This document shows, piece after piece, positions 1 to 13,431 of a DNA stretch of 64,000 nucleotides. Under the pieces are notes generated by a model. It had not been told where the DNA came from. It did not search any database and saw only the letters and a list, made by a program, of their open reading frames with translations. Origin of the DNA: Triplophysa rosa (Eukaryota; Chordata; Actinopteri; Cypriniformes; Nemacheilidae); NCBI RefSeq assembly GCF_024868665.1, contig NC_079895.1:7943069-8007068 (forward strand), written 5' to 3'. The position numbers and the translations under genes were made by a program. Every line of letters starts with the position of its first letter. Position 1 is the stretch's first letter.

Positions 1-3000
1 GGGGGTGTTATAAATAAGTTTTGTTTGAAAGCTGTACGTGACGATGTGATCTAAAGAAGCTCTTCATGATTCAATCCTCGTTTGCTTCCCCGCAATCTTT
101 AAATGCGTTTCTGGGCGGCCTGATCGAAACAGGTGTCAGAAATGAGATCTGCCTGTCTGTGTCGTGATTCAGCGCAGACCGGGTCCTCCGCTCGGCTTCG
201 TTCCCTGACAGTGTGGACTGAGAGATGGTAAATAAAAGAGGTGTCGTAGCAGGGATAACGGAGGTTTTACTGCTAATATCCGTCTCGGAGAGGGAGGCTG
301 AAGCGGTTAATAAAACAGAGGAATGAAACTGTCACGGTATCTCAGTGCTGTCTATGGGTCTCATGCAGTCTCTCCTTCAGTGTTGATACTCGTTTTTAAT
401 TTGTGATCTGCAGGGCAACCAAAAGCCTTTTTTTTCTTCTGCAAGAAGTAGCTCTGGTCATAGGCATTAAAGTCGACATGAACAATTTATGTATCGTGTG
501 CTGTGTACAGATATTCAGGCATGCTTTGTCCAAATTACAGATATAGTTTTTGTATCCTTAAAATGTTTGAATATGAAAATTACAGTATTTAACTTTTTCC
601 TCTCCATTATGTTTTTATCTCTGTTTGAAGCATAAAATTGCAGGTTACTTTACATACTTACTTTAATGTGGGTTGAAGTCGAATGACGTCAAACTGACTT
701 TTTAAGTTTATTATAAGCTTACCATTGTGAATTGGAGACAGTTTTTTATGCACTTGCTCAAAAATGGATTTTGCTTCTTTTTTAAGTTACAAGTTACAGA
801 TTGTAGCTCTAAGAAATAATTGATTCCTTTGAAAAACATGAGAAATGATACACACTGATGAAGCCTTCAGTCCTAGCAGAGGCATAGAAAAGCATATTTT
901 ATTTTACTCGGTCACCTCGTAGAGGGACACCATATTGAGATCACATGACCGTCCCGATGCTACTCACTCGGTTGGATGCTTTAACTCGTGGAATATATTA
1001 ATCATTGCTAATTTTCATTCTGTATGCATGTGAACGGGGTGTTTTTGGACAGCCCCCGTAGTTTCTTCTTTGTTCCATCATACATCACTTTAATTTAGTT
1101 CCAGCATACTGGTACTCCAAAATCCTTATGACAGAAAATTATCTGGAAAGGCCTTTTTTTCCACCCAGCAAGAAAGGAAGATAGATGGAGCCGGCCTTGC
1201 GCGTCACGCGCCGCTGTGCATCGGCGTCCTGGAGCGCCGTCAGACTCACACAAGCCTCTCTCCTTCGCTCGCCTCTCTCTCTATTAGCCTGATGGATTGA
1301 CCGTTCGTCCTGAACGCTGGCCCAAAACCACACTCGCGTCGTGTAAGCCAAGCATCCATTTACGGCTTCAAAGTCTATTTAGGGTGCTGAGTCTTTTCAG
1401 TTATTCACCTCCATAGTGGATTGCGTATGGTGTTAAAGAGACATTTTGTAACAGTCTGGTGTATTACTCTGTCAAGTAGCCCTTTAGAGCGATAAGTGAC
1501 ACTTACGCGGCGTGACTGTAATAGTGTCTAACTTGTCTTAAGAAGAGTGTTGGTACTAATGGGTGTATTGATATAAAAATCTGAGAATATTTGTCTTTTC
1601 TTTAGCCTCATTTCACCACTTTGGCTTTTTGAGACTTTTGACCTCGTATTGTTTGTCTGTACATTTACGTTTTTTAAATCAGGATTTTTTCAAATGATTT
1701 TGTGGATTTTTATGAATTAAATTGTTTAAATTGTTTCTGGCCCCTTTTGTTTAGAGAACTTTTTGGTCAACATACAGCATAAAGTAAATGATCAAATATT
1801 TGATTCAAGAGAGGGCAAAAGTATATCTGTGGCGTAGTTATTTTTATGACATATTTTGACACATAAACAAATTAGTTATCCTATTAGTTAGATCCTACAT
1901 AATTGCTTTTGGACATGTCCAATTGGCCCCTATAATTTTAGCAAAAGGGTACTTTCCAAAGTACTAAAGCCCCTAATTTTTTTGTTTTGCTTTGATTTGC
2001 TCATAGGTGCCACCTTTGGTTAGTTTTATGCATTACATAGTAATGCAAAAAACATCCGTTTTTCTCCTTGATTTTTACCCCATAACTGTATGTTGTTCAG
2101 CCATTTCATCATGCAAATTTAACACCACTTAATTGTATTTTGCATTAAGAAGGATGTAATTGAATATTCATATGCTTCTCAAATTCGTTGGATCATAACA
2201 AAGGAAGCAGCTGTTGAGAGTTGTCTCCTGACAGCCCCGCCACTTCATTACAAGTTTCTAGGACACTCAAATCCCTGTTTTTGTCTCAGAGATGCATCCG
2301 TACATGAGTTACTTGTATTTAATCATGCCGTTTGATTGGCAGCATGTCGTGCTTTCTTATTTTCTGCCTAGTTGGCTCATAAAGCGCTTGTTGCTCAGAA
2401 TTCGATGGAACTAGTAAAAGCAGAATCGGGGCAATAACAGTAACAATTTGGCTTGGTTGTCTGCAGTGATGAGCTGAGAATTTTATTAAATCCTCAAGAG
2501 GATGGAGTGAGTAACATCTACTTCAACAGTCTCTGGTCCCATAAAAATAGATCTAAAGAGGCAGTTCCATCACACATAAATACCAAAATATCTCACTGCA
2601 CTATAGTAAGCTCTGGACACATCCCAGATTGCGAGTATTTTCATGGTCTGTGCCGCTGTTGCCGGGCAGGTGTTTTCAAGTAGAGATATTACGATCAAAC
2701 AAACACCGTCCTTTGTTTGGAGAGGAGCGCAGGCCCAGCCGCATAGAGTCAATAAAGTGATGAAGATGAGTTTGTGTTTTTTTTTTCACATTGAAGGCCG
2801 AGGTCACTCCTGTTGCGGGCTTCTCTGAGAGGGTAATTATGCCTCTAAGATAACACTGTATATTCTATTTCATATCACGTCTGAATGTTGATACATCTCT
2901 CTTGGGATGATGTCTGGGATGTCCTCTAAAAGTCATAAGGAGTTCCTTAGACAGATCTCCATCTTTCAATTCCATTTTTTTGTGTCTTTGTTTCTCTGTG

Positions 3001-5259
3001 TATCTGTCTGTGTATCTACCGTCTGAGGTTTTTTGTTTACGCTTTTATTATATTTGAAAAGGTTACTGTGGATTTTTATAAAAGGTTACAGACTGTCAAA
3101 AAAAAAAAATCATCTCAGGTGCAAAGTACCAGAGACATCACAGCCATAGACAGTAAGGGGCCTCCAAAAAGCGACCCCCCCCCCCCACCCAAATATATCC
3201 AGATCAGATTATCAATGTGATGATCAAAAATGGGTATTCAATGAAAGATTTTTACACTGTCATCAATAGTTCTGTAACTACAGCCTGTCGAAATTTTAAG
3301 ATTAAGAAAAATTAAGCTTTTATCTGTCGGAACAAGAATTGTACCAACCCTATTGTATTCATAATGTTTTGGGGTTGAAGTCAAACATTTTAAAATTCCA
3401 TAACTTGTTAAAATCTAATGATGACTGTGACTGGTTACAGTATCTGTCAGTATTTACTGTATGAATAAACATTCTGAATAGCATTTCTCTTTAAACCGAG
3501 TCAGACCCTGTTGCCTTCTCCTGATGCAGATGTACCAGAAGAGCAAAGCTCAAACCCTTGTCTCGCCATCTGGACCCTTTTCCTGTATGACAACTGTGCC
3601 TGTGAATGCAGTTATCAGATCCTAATGGCCCCCTGTTGCTTCAGACAAGTAATACGAGGGCTTCGTCTGTTATATACTATCTCCACATGGGCCTCAGAAA
3701 CACTCGGCTTGTGTAGTGGAACGTCTTCCAATAAGATAGGTATTTAGCAGCAATGGTGAGGAAAGTATCCCACTGTTTTATTATTTCACCTAAAGCTGTG
3801 AAAACTCTATGCTCCATTAAATTCCATTTATATATAAACAAAAGCACGACAGCGGAAGCAAAAGTATATACATCCGTACATGTTTTGACGTTTCGTTTTT
3901 TTTAAGGTGGTCTATGAGCTTGTCATAGATGTGTTCGGCTGTCATTTTTTAATGTCATGTACCTTGAGCTGTGTGTTACGGTAATAATACAAACTTTCGT
4001 TTTTTTTATAGTATTTATAACTAACCTAAGAAAATGAATGTTCAATTGACAGCCCTAATCAATGTTTCAATGCTTGTTTCAAACACATATTAAAACCAGA
4101 AACCGTGAGTAAAGCGTGACATCACATCCTGTTGGCCAACCTCACAGCGGTGTCTGAAGTAAATCTACCTTAATCCATTTAATGTTAAAAAAACAGCTGT
4201 TGAACTTTAAATATGATTAAGGATGTAATTGAAACAGGAATAACACACTAATCGAGTTTTCCATGCCTAATCTGAGTTGATCCTTTCCGTGATGATCTCA
4301 TCTCTGTTGATGACCGTTCCTTAGCCGTCTCCGAGGTGTGCTCTCATCTGATTGGTTGACTGGTGTGCACTGAAATCAAACTGTGGCAATCAGCTTATAC
4401 AAAAACAAACATTCCACGTAACCCGAGCCTGAACGCCGGGTGGTCTGCGTTCCATCCAATCAGTGTCCGGGATGATTGGCATCGCACTCGTCCCCCGAGG
4501 GGCCTCGTTCGTACCCCATGAGTCCCTGCCCCACAAATCATGCGGCGACAGCGCGGGATCTAGTGACTTTGCCGTACATCACAGGCAGTACGAGGGCACA
4601 ATCAATCAGCTTCATTATCCTCCCCCTGCTCAGAGGAGGGCGGCCATTTTAACTGCACTGATTATGCTAATCTGGTGACAGGGGACCACCCTCGGTTGAT
4701 GTAGTGGCTTATTAATATTTACTGACAGTATCCCAGCACGGGGAACGCGGGTGACATAGCAATGGATCTGTTGGGAGTGTCGGCACGCTGTCGCTGTGTT
4801 TACATCCTTTCCTTTTTGATGTTCTACAAACTGTTCAATTACCATTACAAAGAAGAAAGCACTTGCACGTTTATTTCTTTATCGGTTAGCCACGGCACTG
4901 ATTGCAGGGGTCTTCAGGGGTCTTCGCAGGCCCTTCTGTATGGGCAGGAAGTAGGGGTGCGTAATTAATTTGAACAAAATATGATATATGCGATACGGCA
5001 ATGTGCGATTATTACCACAAAACCACAAAGGACTGAAATTTAATTAAATTTAGTCTGCTTGCACGGTGGGCTTCCAAAGGGCAGTGCTCGATTCTCTGTA
5101 GTATACTACACATATACAGCAAGCAAGTGTGATGTTAATGTTGTGTTTTCAGTGGCCTCAATGTAACAATTGAAACCCTAGAAAGGCCAAACTAAAGTGG
5201 ACCAGAGGTTTGTGTGAATACAGTGTGAATGCAAAGAAAACTGGGGTCTATATCTATAT
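1..5259. other. Intron 1 segment, no gene seen
   Basis: No exon, RNA gene or clear transposon termini are recognised here. Most is AT-rich. Two patches stand out: 1190-1345 with many CpG dinucleotides, and about 4430-4760, which is GC-richer and contains an octamer-like ATTATGCTAAT near 4661. The NCAM2 signal-peptide exon would be a short ATG exon ending in a phase-1 donor; none was convincing. Confidence 0.5.
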
Positions 5260-5480
5260 TAAAGTTCACAACAAAAGTACAATTCTTTCATCATTTACTC
5301 ACCGTTATGTCATTCCAAACCTGTCTTTCTTCTGCAGAACACAAAAGAAGATATTTTGAAGAATGTTGGTAACCAAACAACACCGGTCCCCATTGACTTC
5401 CATTGTATAGACCATTTCTCAAATGGTTCCACATAAGAAAAATCATACACAGGTTTTGAACAACATGAGAGTGAATACAT
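5260..5480. mobile_element. Foldback MITE, partial copy
   Basis: This carries the diagnostic core of a family found repeatedly in the window: TCATCATTTACTCACC, a CTGCAGAACACAAAAGAAG motif, ATATTTTGAAGAATGTTGG and AACCAAACAAC. Mostly one arm is kept; the right side ends in a degenerate AACATGAGAGTGAATA. It sits in intron 1. Confidence 0.75.
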
Positions 5481-6461
5481 TTTTGTGTTGAAGTTTGGAC
5501 ACCATTTAACAAGAGAGCTGCTGTTTCGGTGTGATATTTGTATTTTGTATAACTTTGGAGCCACCATTAGAGATGTTTATCATATTGCATTTGAAAATCA
5601 CAACTTTGGTCAGCATGATCTCAATATGATGTTTTGCAGGCACAGTGGACAGCAAAGTGAGTTGTGCTCACAAACGTGAAGGGGATAAAGGAATGTATCG
5701 TAGTGACAGGTTTCATTTTTGTGGAGGGTTGAAACGATAGACTGTCAGCGGGGTGTGAGAAAGAAGATTGAAGAGTGAAATGTATTTATTTGTGTCGGTG
5801 CTACACAAGCGTGGTGAGCATATCGCACTGTTTGTGTGGGGATGACAAATAGCACAGTCCTTCTGGCACTGACAGTATTGAAGACAGTGAGAGACATCAA
5901 CAGTGTGTCTGCAGAGGAGCCGGCTTAAGTCAATCTATTCGGAGCTCATTGAAAAAGAAAAATGCTCCAAAGAATTACTTTGTGTCCATTAAAATGTAGG
6001 GGTTTTAAGCCTGAACATATTTTGAGCTGGCATTCGCAATAAGCGGTAAAAATGTGATGTTAAGCATAAACAGACATGTTTTGTTCAACTAAATAAGTGA
6101 GTCGAAAGTGAAATCTAGGGAATGGCATATTAATAATATATTAAACACCAATATTAGCATATCAATAAAATATTAAACACCATGATTGTATTACATGTAA
6201 ATTCTGTTTTATGTACTGTTTTAGGTCAACATGACTAAAAGTGATGGAGGAGGTTACAAATAGACTTCATAATATTTTATATTCGGTCTCTTTAAGGCCT
6301 ACTTAAATCAGACACGTTGTACCACTCTATTACCTTTGAAATGTTTAGGGTCTCTTGTACCAGTCATACATCCATAATTTAGTTTTATTCTACATGACCT
6401 CACATTTTCCACCCTCTTGTTAACCTATAGAGTTAAACAGGATAGTTTTGGCACAGTATCT
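5481..6461. other. Intron 1 segment, nothing recognised
   Basis: AT-rich intronic sequence without coding exons, RNA genes or recognisable repeat termini. Confidence 0.45.
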
Positions 6462-6465
6462 TTAA

Positions 6466-6862
6466 AGGTGCAATGTGTAAGATTAAGGACGACGATCTTT
6501 TGACAGAAATGCAATATAATGTACATAACTATGTCTTCAGAGGTGTATAAAGACCTTACATAATGAAGCGTTATGTTTTTATTACCTTAGAATGAGCTAC
6601 TTCTATCTACATACATCGCGGGTCCCCTTGCATGGAATTTGCCATGTTGTTTCTACAGCAGCCCTAAACAGACAAACTGCTCTACAGAGAGCGTTTCGTA
6701 AAAACAGTATGTTATCTCCTTCGGCAAAGAAGCAAAACGTGACGACATCTTTGTGCTGTGTCAGCCCTTCGAAAGTGCTTCGAAAGGGAGGGGTGAGCGG
6801 TGAAGTGAGCCGTGGTTGCAATTCGCAACCTCACCGCTAGATGCCGCTAAAATGCACACAGA
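6466..6862 (+). mobile_element. Interspersed repeat, TTAA-flanked, copy 1
   Basis: It begins TTAA-AGGTGCAATGTGTAAGATT and ends near CTCACCGCTAGATGCCGC. A second copy in the opposite orientation lies at about 11930-12275 and shares the blocks ATGAGCTACTTCTATCTACATAC, GACAAACTGCTCTACAGAG and the CTAGATGCCGC end (read in inverse). The 82-residue ORF inside is a by-product of the repeat. A non-autonomous DNA transposon is likely; the family name is not verified. Confidence 0.7.
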
Positions 6863-8712
6863 GAACCTATAAAACTTGTAAATGATTTTCTTTTTGGCTA
6901 ACCTCTTGGCAAGTGAAATAAGTAGCAGTGCTTCTAACAGGATGTAGTATAGTTAACACTCTTCCCGTCCTGTAAATATCGCCTAATCTAACACCTTGCA
7001 TTATATTTTGATGGGTACACAGTAACTCTCAGGTGCAGGATCTTGAGACCATGGTAAAAAAGTTTATAATTGATCAGTTTTATGTTTTTGGTTTTCTCTT
7101 CATGTTTAGTCTGCTGTCAGATTAATATCCCAGAGAGAAGAACAGCACATCTCATTACACAATATAAGCAGCAATGTCTTCGCATTTAATTAACACAGCA
7201 GGACCCGGACAGCAGGGAGAACGAAAACAATTAACATTTCCAACATGTGTCTCTATTTCACATATAATCTCATTTGAATCTGAATTCAGTCCAGAACACA
7301 AGTAAACACTACCCATCATGCTCTTGTCAGACTTGTTTGGGAGGTGGAAGGCAAATGCATTAAAATCATACCATTTTGTCATTATATCTTGCGAAACTGT
7401 CAATACAGTGTAACAAATGGGAAAAATAATGGATTTAAAGTTAATGGTAGGTCATGGCTAGTCTGGATAAGCACATTTGGCCATTGCTATCTACATTGGG
7501 GGTGGTTTTTCTTGTGTAGCGTGGGTTAAGGTTGTTAAACATAAGAGTTGCGCTTATACCATGCATATCTTTATTAGTCGCAGTATTTGCATCCAGCCTC
7601 TGAGTTGGAGCAGATAAGACTTGTCCCCCACCGTACAGAAAAGACACCAAGCACAGTGTCTGCCTTATTTAAGAAAGTCAGCCGAGGTTAAGTCAATTCC
7701 TTTATGATAATAAATACAGACTAGACATTGAGTGGGACTGAATTCCTGCACAATGAAATCTTAACCTCCAAATCCCAACAGCTTTCTCCAAGAGAAGGAG
7801 TTCATGCTTATTTCTCCTTTGGCTTTATTTATAGGAGTTTCTCAAGAGCTTGACCCTTTGCTGCTTGAATCTATTTTGGTGATTTTCAGAGCACCTTGGG
7901 AAAGTGCTCATCCATGGACTATTTTTGAGGGTTGGGTTTGTCAAAAGTTTTATCGGAATAGATCCTTAAGATTCTGTTTTGGTTCCTCATGTGGTCCATC
8001 CAGTCTGTGTTCCGCCAGAGTAACTTTGGTTGGTTGGTTGGTTATTTTTTTGGTTATCAGTAGTCTCCACCTTGATCATTTCCCCTGAGAGAGAAGTAAG
8101 CAGGCAGAGAGGACAGAAAAAGATCTTTCACCTGTCATTACCGTGACATTTCAGGTGAAGGGAATGCACAGGAAGTGACAGGTGGAAGAGAGAGGCCAAT
8201 GTAGGCATTTTCTCTCTAGCACTTAATTTAGCTCTGTGGTAGAATCTAGTTTTATGTCAGGGGAGAGATGGCTTTGAAAATGCTCTATACCATCAAGAAG
8301 TGAATTCAGAGGAGGTGGACAGGGTCAGTCTCTGAATGAAGCGGTAACCACTCAAAGAGGAATGCTTACGTGAAAGAACCTTACATACCTACATATATTT
8401 CATCGTATGTGAATAAAGTCGGTAACTTGAAGTGATTGACTGTTGCTCCCAATTAACAAGTTGTATGGTGTTAACAGAGTGCATTCGGTGTGGGTTCACT
8501 GCGAGCATTGAGTAGTGGGAAGTCATTTTAGCAAAATGTTCTTTTAAAGTAATTTCATTTAATGTTAACGAATCACTCATGGGAAAATATGTATTTATGT
8601 ATTTAAAAACACACGTTTAGTGCTTGGTTGTGTTTGTGCCATATAAGTAACACTTATACATACAAAATAAACAAAAAAATACATACACAAATAAACATAA
8701 CATCCATCTCTA
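6863..8712. other. Intron 1 segment, nothing recognised
   Basis: Unique-looking intronic sequence. No exon, RNA gene or repeat end could be supported. Confidence 0.4.
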
Positions 8713-8783
8713 GATGGATGATGGATGGATGGATGGATGGATGGATGGATGGATGGATGGATGGATGGATGGATGGATGGATA
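8713..8783. repeat. (GGAT)n microsatellite
   Basis: About 17 near-perfect tandem copies of the tetranucleotide ATGG/GGAT. It directly abuts the truncated left side of a MITE, which suggests that the array grew from, or broke, the MITE end. Translated ORFs of Asp-Gly-Trp-Met repeats here are artefacts. Confidence 0.97.
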
Positions 8784-8788
8784 GAACC

Positions 8789-9040
8789 AAACCAGACTTT
8801 CTTTCTTCTGCAGAACACAAAATAAGTTATTTTAAAGAATGTTGTTAACCGGCACCCATTCACTTACATTGGTTTTGTGTCCATACAATAGAAGTGAATG
8901 GGTGCTGACGTTGTTCGGTTACCAACATTCTTTGAAATATCTTATTTTGTGTTCTGTTGAAGAAAGAAAGTCATACAGGTTTGAATGACAAGAGGAAAGT
9001 GATGACAGAATTTTCATTTTTGGGTGAACTAAACCTAACC
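8789..9040. mobile_element. Foldback MITE copy, left end lost
   Basis: CTTTCTTCTGCAGAACACAAAA on the left pairs with TTTTGTGTTCTGTTGAAGAAAG on the right, so the copy folds into a long hairpin. The right terminus reads GAATTTTCATTTTTGGGTGAAC. The outer left terminus is replaced by the GGAT array. Confidence 0.85.
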
Positions 9041-9430
9041 CTTATTTTTACAATTTTTTCATCATTATTTAGTATGTTTATTAATCAATTTCCCCCATGG
9101 GTACCGCCGGCTGGTCCCATCAGTATACTGTAAGTGCTTTTTAGGTTCACTCTTTGTGGGGACATCTGGATCCCACAATGGAGGCTCCACCTGTACACAC
9201 ACATGAAATTTTGTGAATTAGAGCCTGATTCATAGGGTTGACTCATTCCTTAATTCTTTAGAAGGAACTCATTCAAAGCAGATTTGTGATTTGTCTCTAT
9301 CAACATCAACACCTGCTAACATATAAAAAAAAGTAACCCATATACAGCAGAAATGTGTGTAACTGACAACTAAAAGCATGATGAATAGTGCAACGTGAAA
9401 GAGTGTTAATCGGTGGTAGGAGATCTAGAG

Positions 9431-9712
9431 CAGTGGTTCTCAAACCTTTTCGTGGTAAGGCCCACTTTGTGTAGGGTGCATCGTTTTGCGGCCCCCCAAA
9501 TAAAGAGATACAATATTAAACTTAGAATTTTAATTGAACCAAAAACATATTCAGGTATACAATGCTGGAACATCAATTATTTTGGTTGATGGGCTTATTT
9601 TACTGATGTTTGATTGCATAATATTTATGATACATTTCTATCTTTCATAAAATGCGACAAAATCTTTGGACCCCCTGGATCCATCTTGTGGCGCCCAGTT
9701 TGAGAACCACTG
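9431..9712. mobile_element. hAT-type MITE, 282 bp, with 8-bp target duplication
   Basis: Terminal inverted repeats CAGTGGTTCTCAAAC and GTTTGAGAACCACTG bound the element, and an exact 8-bp duplication ATCTAGAG flanks it (9423-9430 and 9713-9720). The termini and 8-bp duplication are hallmarks of the hAT superfamily (Charlie-like ends). It has no transposase. A related 266-bp copy lies at 44330-44595. Confidence 0.93.
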
Positions 9713-9720
9713 ATCTAGAG

Positions 9721-11154
9721 CTCCATAGTGGATGGATAAGTGGCTGATTTAGCCCGGGGGCTTTACACTGCTGCCTGCTTAATTACCGCTAACTTACTGT
9801 GTCTACACAGCACACTTTGTTCAGAATGCAAAAGCACTACAAAATTACAGCAAAGCTGTTATGTCTGCACTTTAGGCTTTCATTGATTTGTGTTTTTCAT
9901 TGGTCATGTGATTAACATTCTTTCACATTGCACTATTCATCATGCTTTTAGTTGTCAGTTACACAAATTTCTGCTGTATCTTGGTTACATTTTTTTATAT
10001 GTTAGCAGGTGTTGATATTTTTGGACATTGCATTTTTACTTTGGCACAGCTTGTGCTGGCTGTGGGTTTGCGCATCTAATTGCTTTGGCACCTCATCTCG
10101 CAACTCTTTTCTGATTCCCGCCTGCGTGTCATGGAGACACGCACAAAAAACGTGCGTTAGATTGCATAAAACAGATCCATGTAATAGCAGCACTTTGAAT
10201 CTTCCATATTTGTGCGCTGACACGTCCGTGTCCTCTTTGTTTTTCTCCTCCTTATCTCAGCTTTCGAATTCGAGAGAAAAACTGGTGTTCTTTATTTTTG
10301 CTCCAGTGACTGTTGATTCATATCAGTTTAATGAGATTATTTGGCTGACAGACAGTTAGGTTTAATCAGAGTCTCGTGTGGGCGTGAAGTAATTAATTGC
10401 TTTAATTACGTTTAGTCTCAGTCCTGGAGGGAAGTTGTCAAAGATAACCCAAACCTATTCCTGATCAAGCCAGCAGATCTTAAGATTTAACAGGAAGTTA
10501 AGAGTCTTTCAGAAAGATCGGATGTCTAAGAGCGTATAAATAGCATCTACAATGTAGCTGTTTATATAATTAAAAGTAGACATGATTCACCTCTGCCATT
10601 CATGGCGTGGTTTGTACTATACTTGTCTTTGTATATTAGTGTGCGTACAAACTTTACCAGATCAATGTTTATATTCGTGAATTATGCAGTTTCTTTGACG
10701 CTTGCATTTCTTGAGGTGAATTCTGCTTCAGGAGAAATCAAACACATGGAAATGTGTTCCAGGAGTGCGAGTCTGATTGAGTATAGCACGCAGACTTTGC
10801 CAAAGGTCCTCTGTGCTCACTTAGCAATGTTTAATGAACGTGATATCCAAACAGTCTCCTTATAGCTGGAAACTTTTCATGCTTTCAAAACACACGTTTT
10901 CGATTATTTTTACATTACAGTCATTGTATTCATTAGCTTATGACACTGAATATGCAGCATTGTTTGAACAGTACAATAATGAGAAAAAAGTTAATGAGAG
11001 GGCTTGTTTTTTATAAGTAGTCTTGGGGAGTAATTATATTCTGGTTGCTATGGGCAGCAGCTTACATACCCTCAGACTTGTCTCCATCCAGATGACTAGG
11101 TCCAGCCCCACTGTGCTGTAATTAATCATTATGCCAGATGCCAGTGCTTCCCCT
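9721..11154. other. Intron 1 segment, nothing recognised
   Basis: No exon or clear repeat boundary. A 116-codon ORF at 10009-10359 has no recognisable domain or splice context. Confidence 0.4.
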
Positions 11155-11166
11155 GTGAGTGTGTGT

Positions 11167-11220
<54 letters not shown>
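11155..11220. repeat. (GT)n microsatellite
   Basis: A long TG/GT dinucleotide run with one interruption (TTTCC) near the left end. Likely length-polymorphic. Confidence 0.97.
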
Positions 11221-11221
<1 letters not shown>

Positions 11222-11929
11222 TTAGAAATGTAAAAATGGGTGCCTGCATGTCCTGATTGCTCTTGACTGCAACAGGCCGATGTGCTAAAATCCTTAACTT
11301 CTCGGATGGACATCTACAGCTGAAGTTTTGGCCGTTTGACACATTCATGTTCACTCGCTCACCCGTGTTCGCTCGGTCATATTTGCTCTGCTACCCTCAC
11401 ATGAGCCTCAGATCCACAGACGGCTTTAACAAGGAACCTCCCGCTGTCTTCTCTGTATGATTGGCTCTGCAGGTAGAAGAGCATATGAATGAGTGGGTGT
11501 AATGCACATGTGCAAAACTGAATCTCTTCAATCTGATGATGGAGTGATGCTTTGCATTGAAAAGACACTAATAGTGCTACCTGTACTGTGTATTTCAATG
11601 CAAAATATGTTACATACCCACACTTCAGTTTAAAGAGGTGTTAAATGAACTGCTGTTGTGCAATGATTTAAATTATTGCGTCGTCAGTCATTTAAAAATA
11701 ATGTCATTGCTAACATGCCTCTATTATGCAAATGAGGCTAATTGTATATTTTACTTAATTCACAAAAGTCAATGCTATTTGCTTGTGCCAGTGTATTGTT
11801 TTTTGTGGAAAGCAGGTAGTAAACAGAATTTTATATAAAAACTTATTTGTGAATAATGATCAAATGATTTTGTAACAGAGCATATTTCCAAATGTCTCAT
11901 GCAGTCAAGCGCACTTTGTGCATTTTATG

Positions 11930-12275
11930 AAGTCCAGTGTATGAAATTTGCGGCATCTAGTGGTGAGTTTGCGAATTGCAACCAAAGGCTCGCTCCACCC
12001 ATCGCTTTCTTAGCACTGCAGTGGCTGACACAGTACTAAGATATTGTCACGTTTTTGCTTCTTTGCCAAAGGAGATAAAATATTTACGAAACGCACTCTT
12101 TAGAGCAGTTTGTCCATTTAGGGCTACTGTAGAAACAATATGTTGAATTCCATTCAAGGGGACTCGCGGTGTATGTAGATAGAAATAGCTCATTCTAAGG
12201 TAATACAACTATAACGCTTCATTATGTAAGATCTTTATACACCTCTGAAGACATAGTTATGTATAATATAGATTA
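11930..12275 (-). mobile_element. Interspersed repeat, copy 2 (inverse of 6466-6862)
   Basis: Reverse orientation of the family at 6466: on this strand it runs from GCGGCATCTAGTGGTGAG through GAAACAATATGTTGAATTCC to ACACCTCTGAAGACATAGTTATG. Its far terminus has decayed into a short GATTA-rich stretch near 12270. Confidence 0.75.
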
Positions 12276-12689
12276 GATTAGATTAGTGCTACAGTATATT
12301 TTCCAGATTTATGGCGGTTTCCCGGTACATGATGGTATTTTTTAAACCACATTTTCTACTGATTGAGAGAGGAAATACTGCAGTTGATTGAATTAAAGTG
12401 CCCTTTTATACTGTCATGGTGAGTGAATATTGTAGAAACATTCCACACTAGTATTATACAGGTTTGTAAGTCCCACAAAATTATGCTGTTTATAAAGAGG
12501 TGGCACTCACGATGAAGTGAAAGAATCAGGATGCATGACAGTTGCAGTCAAAATACAGAACCTTTTAATTATGCAAATTTCGAAAATAACTTGTAACTAC
12601 ACAATGTTAACAATTCCTTTCCCCTGAACAACTGAATAGCATGCAAATGTAACTTGCATACATAATATTTAAGCAAATAAATAGAGAAC

Positions 12690-13157
12690 AGTGCTCGAAA
12701 TTAACTTTTTTCATTGGTAGCACTGGTGCTCCCAACTTCAAGAGTTAGGAGCACCGAGAACCCACCCGAAAATTAATACCATGGTCTGTCTGAATAGTTG
12801 AATACAAAATAGTAACAATTTTACCATTAAAACATGCATGTGATGTCTGCTGTGTTTTGCATAGTCACAATGGCTTCATGATTTCCTGAAATCATATTTT
12901 TTATCTTAAAACAAAGGCTTAGATTAGATATGTGAGGGGTAAGCGATCGCATAACGCTGTCAATCCTCCTTCCTCTACTGACCCTTATTTCTCATCATAG
13001 CATACAGAGAAACAGTTAAAACTAAAAACACATCATGTTATATGCTTATATTGAGCAGGTATGAGGGGAACACGGTCGCTTTTTGAAGATGTTTGCTCGT
13101 GAGTTTTATATTTAATATAATAACGTAATGCGAACTTGCAATTGCTACACCTGTGTT
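12690..13157. other. Probable repeat-derived block, left part
   Basis: It starts CAGTGCTCGAAATTAAC and includes GGTGCTCCCAACTTCAAGAG and its inverted partner, CTCTTGAAGTTGGGAGCACC-like. With the stretch 13432-13780, which ends TATTGCCCAGCACTA, it may be the outer part of an element interrupted by the MITE at 13158. No target duplication was found, so this is tentative. Confidence 0.35.
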
Positions 13158-13431
13158 ATGGTGGATTCACACGGTATGCGGTGAGTGGTGGAATTGCCGC
13201 ACGGCGGCCGCCTTTAAGCCTATGTGGCTGCCGTTCACAAAAAGATAAAATATTTTTATCTTCAGCTGCGCCTGCTGCAAAGAGCCGTGCCCGTGGAAGT
13301 TGCAGGAATTTGGATGCACGAGCACCGCCTCCGCTCCGCCAATGACGCGGTCCGGTTTTGCCTCTTACCGCATGTTTCCCTTTGAAAATTAACTGGACAA
13401 ACGACTGCCGCGTACCATGTGAATCCACCAT
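13158..13431. mobile_element. GC-rich MITE with terminal inverted repeats, 274 bp
   Basis: The ends ATGGTGGATTCACACGG and CCATGTGAATCCACCAT are inverted repeats of 17 bp with one or two mismatches. The interior is GC-rich (ACGGCGGCCGCC on the left) and strikingly different from the AT-rich flanks. ORFs on both strands here are artefacts of the GC bias. Confidence 0.75.

Noticed and set aside
4762..4968. ORF beginning with a hydrophobic stretch, considered as the missing signal-peptide exon
   Set aside because: The hydrophobic segment follows a Cys/Arg-rich start, no phase-1 donor follows at the right place, and it does not resemble the NCAM2 leader.
8628..8863. ORFs with Asp-Gly-Trp-Met or Ile-His-Pro-Ser repeats
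   Set aside because: They are translations of the GGAT microsatellite.
11034..11354. ORFs with His-Thr repeats
   Set aside because: They are translations of the GT dinucleotide repeat.
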